The notes under the pieces were generated by a model. That model worked only from the letters and a program-made list of their open reading frames with translations, had not been told where the DNA came from and did not search any database. 56,716 nt of DNA from NCBI GenBank assembly GCA_900315765.1, contig ONAK01000045.1, positions 1 through 56,716 of the forward strand. Direction: 5' to 3'. Position 1 is the first letter of the stretch; every line of letters starts with the position of its first letter. The position numbers were made by a program, and so were the translations under genes. This document shows, one piece after another, positions 48,446-55,916 of this stretch. The stretch is from an uncultured Prevotella sp. GTDB lineage: Bacteria > Bacteroidota > Bacteroidia > Bacteroidales > Bacteroidaceae.

Positions 48446-49636
48446 ATGAAAATCCTTGTATTGAATTGTGGTTCGTCGTCAATCAAGTACGCACTGTACA
48501 ATATGGACGACAAGAGTGTTATGACCAGTGGCGGTGCTGAGCGCGTGGGCTTGGACAATGCCTTTGTTAAGGTTAAACTTGCCAATGGCGAGAAGAAGCA
48601 GATTATGCACGATATCCCGGAGCATACCGAAGGTGTAAAGTTCATCTTCTCTCTGCTTACTGATCCTGAGATTGGTGTTATCAAGAGTCTCGACGAAATC
48701 GACGCTGTAGGTCATCGTATGGTACATGGCGGCGAGAAGTTCAATAAGTCGGTTATCCTTACCGATGAAGTACTGAAGGTTTTCGAAGAGTGCTCTGATC
48801 TGGCTCCTCTGCATAACCCAGCAAACCTTAAGGGTGTAAATGCCGTTAAGGAGCTTATGCCTGGTCTGCCACAGGTAGGTGTGTTCGACACTGCCTTCCA
48901 TCAGACCATGCCAGCTAAGGCTTATATGTACGCTATCCCTTACGAGCTCTATGAAAAGTATGGTGTGCGTCGCTATGGTTTCCACGGCACCTCTCATCGT
49001 TATGTTTCTGCTCGTGCTTGTGAGTTCCTGGGTATCAAGGCCGAGGGTACCAAGATGATTACCTGCCACATTGGTAATGGTGGTTCTATTGCTGCTGTTC
49101 TGGATGGTAAGTGTATCGATACCTCTATGGGTCTTACTCCACTTGAGGGCTTGGTAATGGGTACACGTTCTGGCGATATCGACGGTGGCGCTGTTACCTT
49201 CCTTGAGAAGAAGCTTGGTCTTGACGCCGATGGCATGAGTAACCTGCTCAATAAGAAGAGTGGTGTAGCCGGTATCACTGGCGGCTCGAGCGATATGCGC
49301 GATGTAGAGAACGCAGCAAAGGCTGGAGAGCCAAAGGCTGTACTGGCTCAGCAGATGTATTTCTATCGTATTAAGAAGTATATCGGTGCTTATGCTGCTG
49401 CCATGGGTGGTGTTGATGTGATTGTCTTCACTGCTGGTGTTGGCGAGAACCAGGTTTCTATGCGTTCTGCAGTTTGTGAGGGCCTTGAGTTCCTTGGCGT
49501 AAAATTCGACGAGGAGAAGAACAAGGTTCGTGGCGAGGAGGCTGTCATCTCTGCTGACGACTCAAAGGTGAAGGTAGTTGTTATCCCAACCGATGAGGAG
49601 CTGATGATTGCTACCGATACAATGAATCTGCTTTAA
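48446..49636 (+). CDS. ackA: Acetate kinase
   Basis: 396 residues, full length. It transfers phosphate from acetyl phosphate to ADP. ASKHA-fold motifs: ILVLNCGSSSIKYALY at the N-terminus, VGHRMVHGG near 90, FDTAFHQTMP, RRYGFHGTSHRYVS, TCHIGNGGSIAAV with the phosphate-binding loop, MGLTPLEGLVMGTRSGDID and VFTAGVGENQVSMR. A terminator follows. Confidence 0.95.
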   Translation: MKILVLNCGSSSIKYALYNMDDKSVMTSGGAERVGLDNAFVKVKLANGEKKQIMHDIPEHTEGVKFIFSLLTDPEIGVIKSLDEIDAVGHRMVHGGEKFNKSVILTDEVLKVFEECSDLAPLHNPANLKGVNAVKELMPGLPQVGVFDTAFHQTMPAKAYMYAIPYELYEKYGVRRYGFHGTSHRYVSARACEFLGIKAEGTKMITCHIGNGGSIAAVLDGKCIDTSMGLTPLEGLVMGTRSGDIDGGAVTFLEKKLGLDADGMSNLLNKKSGVAGITGGSSDMRDVENAAKAGEPKAVLAQQMYFYRIKKYIGAYAAAMGGVDVIVFTAGVGENQVSMRSAVCEGLEFLGVKFDEEKNKVRGEEAVISADDSKVKVVVIPTDEELMIATDTMNLL

Positions 49637-49652
49637 GCGATCATAAAAAAGG

Positions 49653-49684
49653 CTCCCCGCTCAGCAATGAGCGGGGAGTTTTTT
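49653..49684. terminator. Terminator between ackA and the sugar kinase gene
   Basis: CTCCCCGCTCA (49653-49663) and TGAGCGGGGAG (49668-49678), a perfect 11-bp stem with a GCAA tetraloop and a T-run; it also serves the convergent kinase gene. Confidence 0.9.
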
Positions 49685-50706
49685 TATGGCATTACGTCAA
49701 TGATTTCTTCTTCGGTCGACAGGTTGAAGTCGCCTGGGATGGTGTTCTTCAGGGCTGCTGCAGCCAGCGAGTAGTTCAACTGCTTCTGCTTGTCATCGGG
49801 AAAGAGACTGATAGCATGCAACCATCCCCCCATAAAGGCATCGCCAACACCAACAGGGTCTACTACATCGGGAATGTCTATGATTGGAGCCTGTAGCAGT
49901 TTGCCATCGGTCCACAACAGGGCTGTGAGTGTATGATGGTTTGAGTTGACTATGTTTCGCATGCCCATCATCCAGTGCTTCAGTCGTGGATATTGTGCGT
50001 GCAGCTCATCGAACCATTCGCCATACTCCTTCATCTGCATTTCAAAGTTCGAGTCGGTAGCGGTGAATGGTGGTTGCTTATGCTGTGATAACCATTCGAA
50101 TTCTATAGCATCGCCAAACATCATGTCGCAGCGCGACAGCATGCGACTCAGTGTTTCGCGGGGCTGGGCTCCTTCATACTTCCATAGGTTCTTGCGGTAG
50201 TTGATGTCGAAGCAGACTGTAACGCCTAACTCATCAGCTATGTCGAGGGCCTCGAAGGTGGCGTCGGCAGCTTGTGGCGAGATGGCTGCAGTGATGCCCG
50301 AAACATGGAAATAGTCGCAGTCCTTAAGTATCTCTCTCCATGGAATCATGCCGGGCTTCAAGTCGTAATAGGCCGATCCTGAGCGGTCGTAAATCACCTT
50401 GGCAGCGCGCATGCCAGCTGCTGGTTCAAAGTAATATGTACCAATACGCTGCCCGCCATACAGCACACAGCTTGTGTCTACTCCCAACTGAGCCAGATTC
50501 ATGGCGCCTGCATGTCCTACAGGAGTGTCAGGCAGTCGGGTTATATATGTTACGTTCTCGCCTTGTGTGGCCAGTGATACCGCTACGTTAGCCTCGCTAC
50601 CACCATATTTGCTGGTGAACAGGTCGCCTTGAGTCAGTCGCAGTTGTCCGGGCTTCGAGAACCTGAGCAACAACTCACCAAATGTTACTATCTTTTTTCC
50701 GTTCAT
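49684..50706 (-). CDS. kdgK: PfkB-family sugar kinase, probably 2-dehydro-3-deoxygluconokinase
   Basis: 340 residues. PfkB features: GSEANVAVSLATQGENVTYITRLP near 35-60, SGITAAISPQAAD, CFDINYRKNLW, and the C-terminal anion-hole signature DVVDPVGVGDAFMGGWLHA with catalytic Asp near residue 290. The FGELLLRFS start and the MFGDAIEFEWLS block fit KDG kinases, which phosphorylate 2-keto-3-deoxygluconate from pectin or alginate breakdown. No KDPG aldolase is adjacent in the window, so the substrate is likely but not proven; a ribokinase-like alternative remains. Confidence 0.8.
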   Translation of the reverse strand: MNGKKIVTFGELLLRFSKPGQLRLTQGDLFTSKYGGSEANVAVSLATQGENVTYITRLPDTPVGHAGAMNLAQLGVDTSCVLYGGQRIGTYYFEPAAGMRAAKVIYDRSGSAYYDLKPGMIPWREILKDCDYFHVSGITAAISPQAADATFEALDIADELGVTVCFDINYRKNLWKYEGAQPRETLSRMLSRCDMMFGDAIEFEWLSQHKQPPFTATDSNFEMQMKEYGEWFDELHAQYPRLKHWMMGMRNIVNSNHHTLTALLWTDGKLLQAPIIDIPDVVDPVGVGDAFMGGWLHAISLFPDDKQKQLNYSLAAAALKNTIPGDFNLSTEEEIIDVMP

Positions 50707-50733
50707 GTTGGTTATTTTCTGTTAACTTCGCTG

Positions 50734-50741
50734 CAAAGATA
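50734..50741 (-). promoter_or_regulatory. -7 promoter element of the sugar kinase gene
   Basis: Minus-strand TATCTTTG followed by CAGC, 27 bp ahead of the ATG at 50706. Confidence 0.6.
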
Positions 50742-50835
50742 CATATTTTAATTCAAAAAGACTTAATGTTACATTAATTTTTATATCTGTAAGATATTAT
50801 AATACTCCATTTTGGAAAGTTATGCAGAAAAGATA

Positions 50836-50843
50836 TAAATTTG
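50836..50843 (+). promoter_or_regulatory. -7 promoter element of the 50868 gene
   Basis: TAAATTTG followed by CAACC, 24 bp ahead of the ATG at 50868. Confidence 0.6.
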
Positions 50844-50867
50844 CAACCGTATTGAAAAGACTAAATT

Positions 50868-51416
50868 ATGTTTCGGCTGTTTTTCATAGCGATGCTGTTT
50901 ATGTGTTGTGTTGTGGCAGGGGCTCAACGAAAGCTGATTGTTGCCAGTCTTGAATCAAAGACACCGCAGCGTGATGTGCAGGTACGTATAGACAACGGAC
51001 CTGAGATTCGTACACCTTGGAATGGACAGATAGAGGTGCCCGATAGTTTCAGACGTATAGACTTCTGTCATCCTAAGTTTCAACGGCGATATGTACTGCA
51101 CGATGAGATTCATGGTGACACCATTTATATGATTCCTGTATTGCATGCCATCGATGAGGTGGTGGTGTATGGTCAGGACCGTCGTAAAACGATGATGGCT
51201 GGTATCATGAGTCCTACTACTCCTACTGAGCCTCAGATGCCGCAAGTTTTATCTACAGGTCCTAATGTGTTGGCCATGTTGGGTTGGTTGTTTGACCATA
51301 CGATTGGGCCTAAGATTGAAGCAAAACATCGCCGCAAGCAGGCTCTGAAAATAATAAGACAGCAGGAAAAAGAATATGAAGAAAAATGGGATGCTTTAAA
51401 AGCACCCCAGAAGTGA
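50868..51416 (+). CDS. Exported protein of unknown function with a carboxypeptidase-regulatory-like fold
   Basis: 182 residues, signal peptide MFRLFFIAMLFMCCVVAGAQ. The part RKLIVASLESKTPQRDVQVRIDNGPEIRTPWNGQIEVPD looks like a single beta-sandwich of the CarboxypepD_reg/DUF4480 style, and AIDEVVVYGQDRRKTMM resembles a TonB-box tail, but no barrel follows: the protein ends in a basic helix (KHRRKQALKIIRQQEKEYEEKW). It could be the free-standing remnant of a receptor N-terminus or a specialised adaptor. It ends 3 bp before the convergent lpxH gene. Confidence 0.65.
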   Translation: MFRLFFIAMLFMCCVVAGAQRKLIVASLESKTPQRDVQVRIDNGPEIRTPWNGQIEVPDSFRRIDFCHPKFQRRYVLHDEIHGDTIYMIPVLHAIDEVVVYGQDRRKTMMAGIMSPTTPTEPQMPQVLSTGPNVLAMLGWLFDHTIGPKIEAKHRRKQALKIIRQQEKEYEEKWDALKAPQK

Positions 51417-51419
51417 TTG

Positions 51420-52184
51420 TTATGGCTTACTCTCACCTTCGATGTACTGAGATAACAGCAGGTGTTCGCCATCGTAGACGATGTATGAGAACTGCGTAAT
51501 CCAGTCGCCCAGGATAATCATGCGGGCCTTTTTGGTAAGCTGCAGGTCAACCTCGATATGGCGATGGCCATAGATAAAGTAGTCTACATTTGAGTGGTAC
51601 TGGATGTATTTCTTTGTGTATAGTACCAGATGTTCGCGATTCTCTCCCATATAGGCCGGCTCCTCGCCATTTGGACGTTTCATACGACTGTGTTTTGCCC
51701 AATTTAGTCCGAACCACATACCCCAGCGTGGATGCAGTGCAGAGAAAGCCCATTGACATACTTTGTTGTGGAAGATACTTTTAATAAGCTTGAACTTCTT
51801 GTCAGGGTCGCCCAGTCCGTCGCCATGGGCCAGATAGAACATCTTGCCGTATATCTCGGTTGTTTCTGGTTTTTTGTGCAGTATCACTCCACACTCCTTT
51901 TCAAGATATTCGTATGCCCATATATCATGGTTGCCGGTAAAGTAGTGTACCTCTACGCCCATGTCGGTAAGCTCCGATAGCTTGCCTAAGAAGCGTGTGT
52001 AGCCCTTGGGCACCACATATTTATATTCGTACCAGAAGTCGAACATGTCGCCAAGCAGATAGATGGCGGCAGCCTTCTCCTTGATACTGTCGAGAAAACG
52101 AACCAGTCGGCGTTCCTGCATTCTTTGATGTGGTATCGCCAACGACCCAAGATGGGCATCGGAAAGGAAATAAACGTTCTTCAT
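51420..52184 (-). CDS. lpxH: UDP-2,3-diacylglucosamine diphosphatase (LpxH-type)
   Basis: 254 residues from the ATG at 52184, one base after the preceding gene's stop; a longer frame to 52205 is rejected. Metallophosphoesterase blocks are in order: FLSDAHLGS (about 6-14), LLGDMFDFWYEY, FTGNHDIWAYEY, AHGDGLGDPD and IYGHRHIEVDL. LpxH removes UMP from UDP-diacylglucosamine to give lipid X in lipid A synthesis. It is the last gene of the radC-DUF59-lpxH run. Confidence 0.88.
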   Translation of the reverse strand: MKNVYFLSDAHLGSLAIPHQRMQERRLVRFLDSIKEKAAAIYLLGDMFDFWYEYKYVVPKGYTRFLGKLSELTDMGVEVHYFTGNHDIWAYEYLEKECGVILHKKPETTEIYGKMFYLAHGDGLGDPDKKFKLIKSIFHNKVCQWAFSALHPRWGMWFGLNWAKHSRMKRPNGEEPAYMGENREHLVLYTKKYIQYHSNVDYFIYGHRHIEVDLQLTKKARMIILGDWITQFSYIVYDGEHLLLSQYIEGESKP

Positions 52185-52185
52185 A

Positions 52186-52506
52186 TTAATCGAATCCCAA
52201 TTCAACTCTTGCTTCTTCGCTCATCATCGACTGATCCCAAGCGGGCTCGAATACCAGGTTTACGTTCGATCCCTTTACGCCTTCTACGCTCTCTACCTTT
52301 GTGCGCACGTCTTCAAGAATAAAGTCGGCGGCAGGACAGTTTGGTGCTGTAAAAGTCATATCGAGGTCTACTGTATAATCGTTCTTGACATCAATCTTGT
52401 ATATCATTCCCAAATCGTAGATGTTTACGGGAATCTCTGGATCGTAGACGGTCTTAAGCACATCAACGATTCTCTCTTCTATCTGTGTTTTCTCTTCTTG
52501 TGTCAT
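52186..52506 (-). CDS. DUF59 metal-sulfur cluster assembly factor (SufT/PaaD-like)
   Basis: 106 residues from the ATG at 52506; the frame opens further upstream into radC and is not used. The family signature is DPEIPVNIYDLGMIYKIDV plus MTFTAPNCPAADFILEDV with the conserved Cys. These proteins help to load or mature iron-sulfur clusters. The stop codon lies 1 bp before the lpxH start, so the genes are coupled. Confidence 0.88.
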   Translation of the reverse strand: MTQEEKTQIEERIVDVLKTVYDPEIPVNIYDLGMIYKIDVKNDYTVDLDMTFTAPNCPAADFILEDVRTKVESVEGVKGSNVNLVFEPAWDQSMMSEEARVELGFD

Positions 52507-52525
52507 AGTTGTATATGTTTGTTTG

Positions 52526-53215
52526 TTAGCATTTTCCTGTTTCGTGATAGCTGAAGTAGTGGCCATCGGTAACGATGACGTGATCAGCAAAGTGTATGTT
52601 CATCAGCCTAGAGGCGTTCATAAGGCTGATGGTTAACTCGTCGTCTTGTTTGCTGGGTGTAATGTTGCCCGATGGATGATTGTGGCATGCCACCAGTTGT
52701 GTTGCATTGCAAAGAACAGCCTCGCGCATGATAATACGGATGTCGACGGTCGTTGCTGTTATTCCGCCATGGGCAATGCGCACTTTCTTTATCAGTCGGT
52801 GGTGCTGATTCAGAAACAGCACCCAGAACTCTTCTACGTCCATATCCTGCATCACGGGATGCATGTGGTTGTAGATTTTCGTTGCGGTACTCAGGTCTGG
52901 TCGTTCTTCGGGCGATTCCATCTGTCTGCGCTTGCCAAGCTCGCAGGCTGCCAGGATGGTGATTGCCTTGGCCGGACCTACACCGTTATATTGGCATAGG
53001 TCGTGTATAGACTTCTTGCCTAATGTGTTCAGATTGTTGTTGCAGTCGTTAAGAATGCGTTTCATTAGGTCCACCGCACTCTCTTTAGTAGAGCCCGAAC
53101 CAATCAGTATGGCCAAAAGTTCAGCACTGCTAAGTGCCTCAGCGCCCAGCGAAGCCATTTTTTCACGTGGCCGATCTTCCTCAGCCCACTGATTGATATT
53201 CAGTTTATCGCTCAT
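52526..53215 (-). CDS. radC: RadC-family JAB-domain protein
   Basis: 229 residues. An N-terminal UPF0758 domain with helix-hairpin-helix (LCQYNGVGPAKAITILAACELGKRR, about 67-92) is followed by the MPN/JAB domain with the metal motif ACHNHPSGNITPSKQDDEL (His-x-His ... Asp, near 173-190). Once linked to recombination, its real role is unclear. Its start overlaps the stop of the glycosyltransferase gene by ATGA. Confidence 0.92.
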   Translation of the reverse strand: MSDKLNINQWAEEDRPREKMASLGAEALSSAELLAILIGSGSTKESAVDLMKRILNDCNNNLNTLGKKSIHDLCQYNGVGPAKAITILAACELGKRRQMESPEERPDLSTATKIYNHMHPVMQDMDVEEFWVLFLNQHHRLIKKVRIAHGGITATTVDIRIIMREAVLCNATQLVACHNHPSGNITPSKQDDELTISLMNASRLMNIHFADHVIVTDGHYFSYHETGKC

Positions 53216-54237
53216 TTGTAGAAGTTTTTTTCAAAGGCGGTGCGCTCGACCTCCGGTCGCTCGCAAAGCGAGAACTCGTCTTGCTTTAGAATACAGCGTT
53301 TCCACCACGATTCTATGAATCCGAATCCATACCCCATCAGCTGAACGAATGCGGCAGGGATGCTGAGCAGTCCTACCCACAGACTTTTATTCTTGATGCT
53401 GGAGTCGATGCATATGATGGTGCTATATAATATAATAGGTACGCACGCGAGAGGAAAGAAAAGTGTGATAAGCAACAAACCTATTACGCCTAATGTAAAA
53501 ACAGTTGGCAACAGATGAACCATCTTCATGGTGCCGGGATGGCGCTTCTCAAGATTGATACGTGCTATGCCGCTGTTATAGACCTGACGGAAAAACTTCC
53601 TGAAATCGGTACGGCGCTTATGCCAAACCCAAGCGTCAGGAAACAAACGTGGCATATAGCCCGCCTCTACTATGCGGTACGAAAAGTCGATATCCTCGCC
53701 AAAGCGCATCTTTGTGAATCCGTCAAGCTGCAGATACACATCGCGGCGTATGCCCATATTGAATGAGCGTGGATAGAATTTGTCGAGCTTAGCCTTTCCA
53801 CCTCTGATACCACCGGTTGTAAAGAATGATGTCATCGAGTAGCTGATGGCCTTCTGTACTGGGGTGAACGATGGATGCGCAGCATCGGGACCGCCGAAGG
53901 CGACTAATTGCCAATTGCCAATTGCCAATTGCCAATTAATAGCTTGCAGATAACCATTGGGCAGTACTACGTCACTATCCAAAATGATTACATAGTCGCC
54001 GTTGGAGCGTTCGACACCATAGTTACGACTCTGTCCGGGGCCGCTGTTCTCTTTGGCATAATAATGCAAATCAAGGATGCTTGCGTACTTGTCGCAAACA
54101 TCCTTGCATGGTTTTATAGAACCGTCTTCAACAATAACTACTTCGAAATCCTTAAGCGTTTGTTTGGTCAGGCTTTCGAGCAATTCGTCCACTTCATCGG
54201 GACGGTTATAGACGGGGACAATGATCGAATATCTCAA
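53212..54237 (-). CDS. Family 2 glycosyltransferase with membrane helices
   Basis: 341 residues with a TTG start at 54237 that lies in a repeat array. The GT-A fold is clear: MRYSIIVPVYNRPDEVDELL, VVIVEDGSIKPC, the GPGQSRNYGVERSNGDYVII block and DSDVVLPNGYLQ (DxD). The rest has GFTKMRFGEDIDFSYRIVEAGY and MPRLFPDAWVWHKRRTDF, then two to three hydrophobic helices (about 255-315). It likely adds a sugar to a lipid-linked glycan. After NGYLQA a stretch INWQLAIGNWQL is encoded by a TTGCCAA word array and looks inserted. Confidence 0.88.
   Translation of the reverse strand: MRYSIIVPVYNRPDEVDELLESLTKQTLKDFEVVIVEDGSIKPCKDVCDKYASILDLHYYAKENSGPGQSRNYGVERSNGDYVIILDSDVVLPNGYLQAINWQLAIGNWQLVAFGGPDAAHPSFTPVQKAISYSMTSFFTTGGIRGGKAKLDKFYPRSFNMGIRRDVYLQLDGFTKMRFGEDIDFSYRIVEAGYMPRLFPDAWVWHKRRTDFRKFFRQVYNSGIARINLEKRHPGTMKMVHLLPTVFTLGVIGLLLITLFFPLACVPIILYSTIICIDSSIKNKSLWVGLLSIPAAFVQLMGYGFGFIESWWKRCILKQDEFSLCERPEVERTAFEKNFYK
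53905..53940. repeat. 7-bp word array (TTGCCAA) inside the glycosyltransferase gene
   Basis: Four and a half perfect TTGCCAA units in tandem, translated on the minus strand as INWQLAIGNWQL. Twelve codons in frame, between conserved blocks. Confidence 0.8.
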
Positions 54238-54268
54238 TTGTCAATTGTCAATTATCAATTATCAATTA
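54236..54268. repeat. 7-bp word array (TTGTCAA/TTATCAA) joining efp and the glycosyltransferase gene
   Basis: Starts with the TTG start codon of the glycosyltransferase (54235-54237) and ends with the efp stop TAA (54266-54268). The whole 28-bp spacer is the repeat. Confidence 0.75.
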
Positions 54269-54832
54269 CTCCTTTACTCTCTGCAGGTAAGAACCGTCGC
54301 GAGTGTCAACCTGGATCAGGTCGCCCTCGTTGATGAACAGAGGAACACGAACCTCAACACCAGTCTCCAGAGTAGCAGGCTTCAGAGTGTTAGTGGCTGT
54401 ATCGCCCTTTACACCTGGCTCAGAGTGAGTAACGCGGAGAACGGTCTTAACAGGCATCTCAGCATAAAGGATAGTACCGTCGGTAGTATCAGAAACAACC
54501 TCCACGATGTCGCTCTCCTTCATGAACTCATGACCGATAACGAGCTCGTTGTCGATGGGAATCTGTTCGAAAGTCTCCTGATTCATGAAGATACGACCTG
54601 ACTGGTCCTCATAGAGATACTGGTAAGGACGACGCTCGATGATAACATCCTCGAGTTTCTCACCGATGTTGAAGCGACGCTCAAGTACGCGACCGTCTGA
54701 TACGTTCTTAACCTTGATGATCATGATGGTGTTACCCTTACCTGGCTTGCGGTGCTGGAAATCGATGCACACCCAGATGCCACCGTCCATGCGAATGGCG
54801 GTGCCTTTCTTAATGTCTTGTGAATTAATCAT
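54266..54832 (-). CDS. efp: Translation elongation factor P
   Basis: 188 residues, the normal length. It binds stalled ribosomes between the P and E sites and helps polyproline synthesis. The modification loop is HRKPGKGNTIMIIKVKNV with Lys near residue 34, then the middle OB domain and the C-terminal signature with EPGVKGDTATNTLKPATLETG. A -7 box lies at 54871-54878. No EF-P modification genes are in the window. Confidence 0.95.
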   Translation of the reverse strand: MINSQDIKKGTAIRMDGGIWVCIDFQHRKPGKGNTIMIIKVKNVSDGRVLERRFNIGEKLEDVIIERRPYQYLYEDQSGRIFMNQETFEQIPIDNELVIGHEFMKESDIVEVVSDTTDGTILYAEMPVKTVLRVTHSEPGVKGDTATNTLKPATLETGVEVRVPLFINEGDLIQVDTRDGSYLQRVKE

Positions 54833-54870
54833 AAACCTTTAAAATGTTACTTTTATATCGTTTTCGGGTG

Positions 54871-54878
54871 CAAAGGTA
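54871..54878 (-). promoter_or_regulatory. efp: -7 promoter element of efp
   Basis: Minus-strand TACCTTTG followed by CACCC, 38 bp ahead of the start codon. Confidence 0.65.
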
Positions 54879-54952
54879 CTGCTTTTTTGGAAAAAAACAT
54901 AAAAAGTTTAGCTAAAAATCGTATAAAATTTGCGTAATTCAAAAGAAATGAG

Positions 54953-54960
54953 TACTTTTG
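54953..54960 (+). promoter_or_regulatory. rpmH: -7 promoter element of rpmH
   Basis: TACTTTTG followed by CACCCC, 46 bp ahead of the ATG at 55007. Confidence 0.6.
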
Positions 54961-55006
54961 CACCCCAAATCGGTAAATAAATAACAAATAAAATAATTAT
55001 ATCACA

Positions 55007-55162
55007 ATGAAGAGAACATTTCAGCCACACAATCGTCGTCGTGTAAATAAGCACGGCTTCCGTGAGAGAATGGCCACCAAGAACGGTCGTCGAGTTCTGG
55101 CTGCTCGTCGTGCCAAGGGCCGCAAGAAGTTAACAGTTTCTGATGAGAATCACGGAAAGTAA
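55007..55162 (+). CDS. rpmH: 50S ribosomal protein L34
   Basis: 51 residues: [20 protein letters not shown] opens the protein and [18 protein letters not shown] closes it. The first 45 residues are the standard L34, rich in Arg and Lys; the acidic DENHGK tail is a Bacteroidales habit. It is divergent from efp. Confidence 0.95.
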   Translation: MKRTFQPHNRRRVNKHGFRERMATKNGRRVLAARRAKGRKKLTVSDENHGK

Positions 55163-55239
55163 TTCGGACGGGAACTTAGAAAATGAGTTAAAATAGAAAG
55201 AAGTAGAGCTAAATCTTTGCTTCTTTCTGTTTTTTTATA

Positions 55240-55247
55240 TAACTTTG
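55240..55247 (+). promoter_or_regulatory. -7 promoter element of the PASTA-rluD operon
   Basis: TAACTTTG followed by CCTCC, 21 bp ahead of the ATG at 55269. Confidence 0.6.
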
Positions 55248-55268
55248 CCTCCGAAAAGTGATGTTAAG

Positions 55269-55916
55269 ATGAAAACAAGCGAATTCTTCGGTAAGTTCTG
55301 CAGCAAGTTTCTTGTTGGAAACTTGATAGCTATGATGTTAGTGATAATCCTTCTGGTGGTAGGTGTTAACTACGGCCTCGATTGGTATACCCATCATGGC
55401 GAGGAAATCAAAGTTCCAAATATCGAGGGCATGGAGATATCTAAAGCCAGAGCTATGCTCGAAGAAAAAGGGTTGATAGTAGTTGTTACCGATTCCGGAT
55501 ACAATAAGCGCTTGCCTGCCGACTGTGTGCTGGCTCAGAATCCTGATGCAGGGCTTATGGTTAAGACGGGGCATACCATATATATAATTGTAAATTCTGC
55601 CAGTTCGCCAACATTGGCAATTCCCGATGTGGTTGATAACTGTAGCTATCGTGAGGCCGAGGCTAAACTTGTGTCGCTTGGATTCAAGGTACTGCCACCT
55701 CAGTATGTAACAGGCGAGAAGGATTGGGTTTATGGTGTGTCGTGCAATGGTCGCAAGGTTTCCGCAGGCGAGCGTATCTCTATCGAACAGCCATTAACGC
55801 TGCTTGTTGGCAGTGGTCAGTATGGTATGGACGAGGAGATAGGTGTTGTTGGTTCTGAGGTTCAGCCTGAAGGTGACAATAGCGAAGTTGATGATTTCGT
55901 GGAGGTAAAAGAATGA
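55269..55916 (+). CDS. PASTA-domain membrane protein
   Basis: 215 residues from the ATG at 55269; the frame start at 55245 lies in the promoter. One membrane helix (LIAMMLVIILLVVGVNYGLD, about 18-37) is followed by PASTA domains: IKVPNIEGMEISKARAMLEEKGLIVVVTDSG and LAIPDVVDNCSYREAEAKLVSLGFKVLPP. PASTA domains bind peptidoglycan fragments in kinases and penicillin-binding proteins, but this protein has no enzyme domain. The stop overlaps the rluD start (ATGA), so the two are cotranslated. Confidence 0.88.
   Translation: MKTSEFFGKFCSKFLVGNLIAMMLVIILLVVGVNYGLDWYTHHGEEIKVPNIEGMEISKARAMLEEKGLIVVVTDSGYNKRLPADCVLAQNPDAGLMVKTGHTIYIIVNSASSPTLAIPDVVDNCSYREAEAKLVSLGFKVLPPQYVTGEKDWVYGVSCNGRKVSAGERISIEQPLTLLVGSGQYGMDEEIGVVGSEVQPEGDNSEVDDFVEVKE

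Noticed and set aside
53905-53940. CRISPR-like repeat array
   Set aside because: The units are 7 bp with no unique spacers, and they lie inside a coding gene; no cas genes are present.
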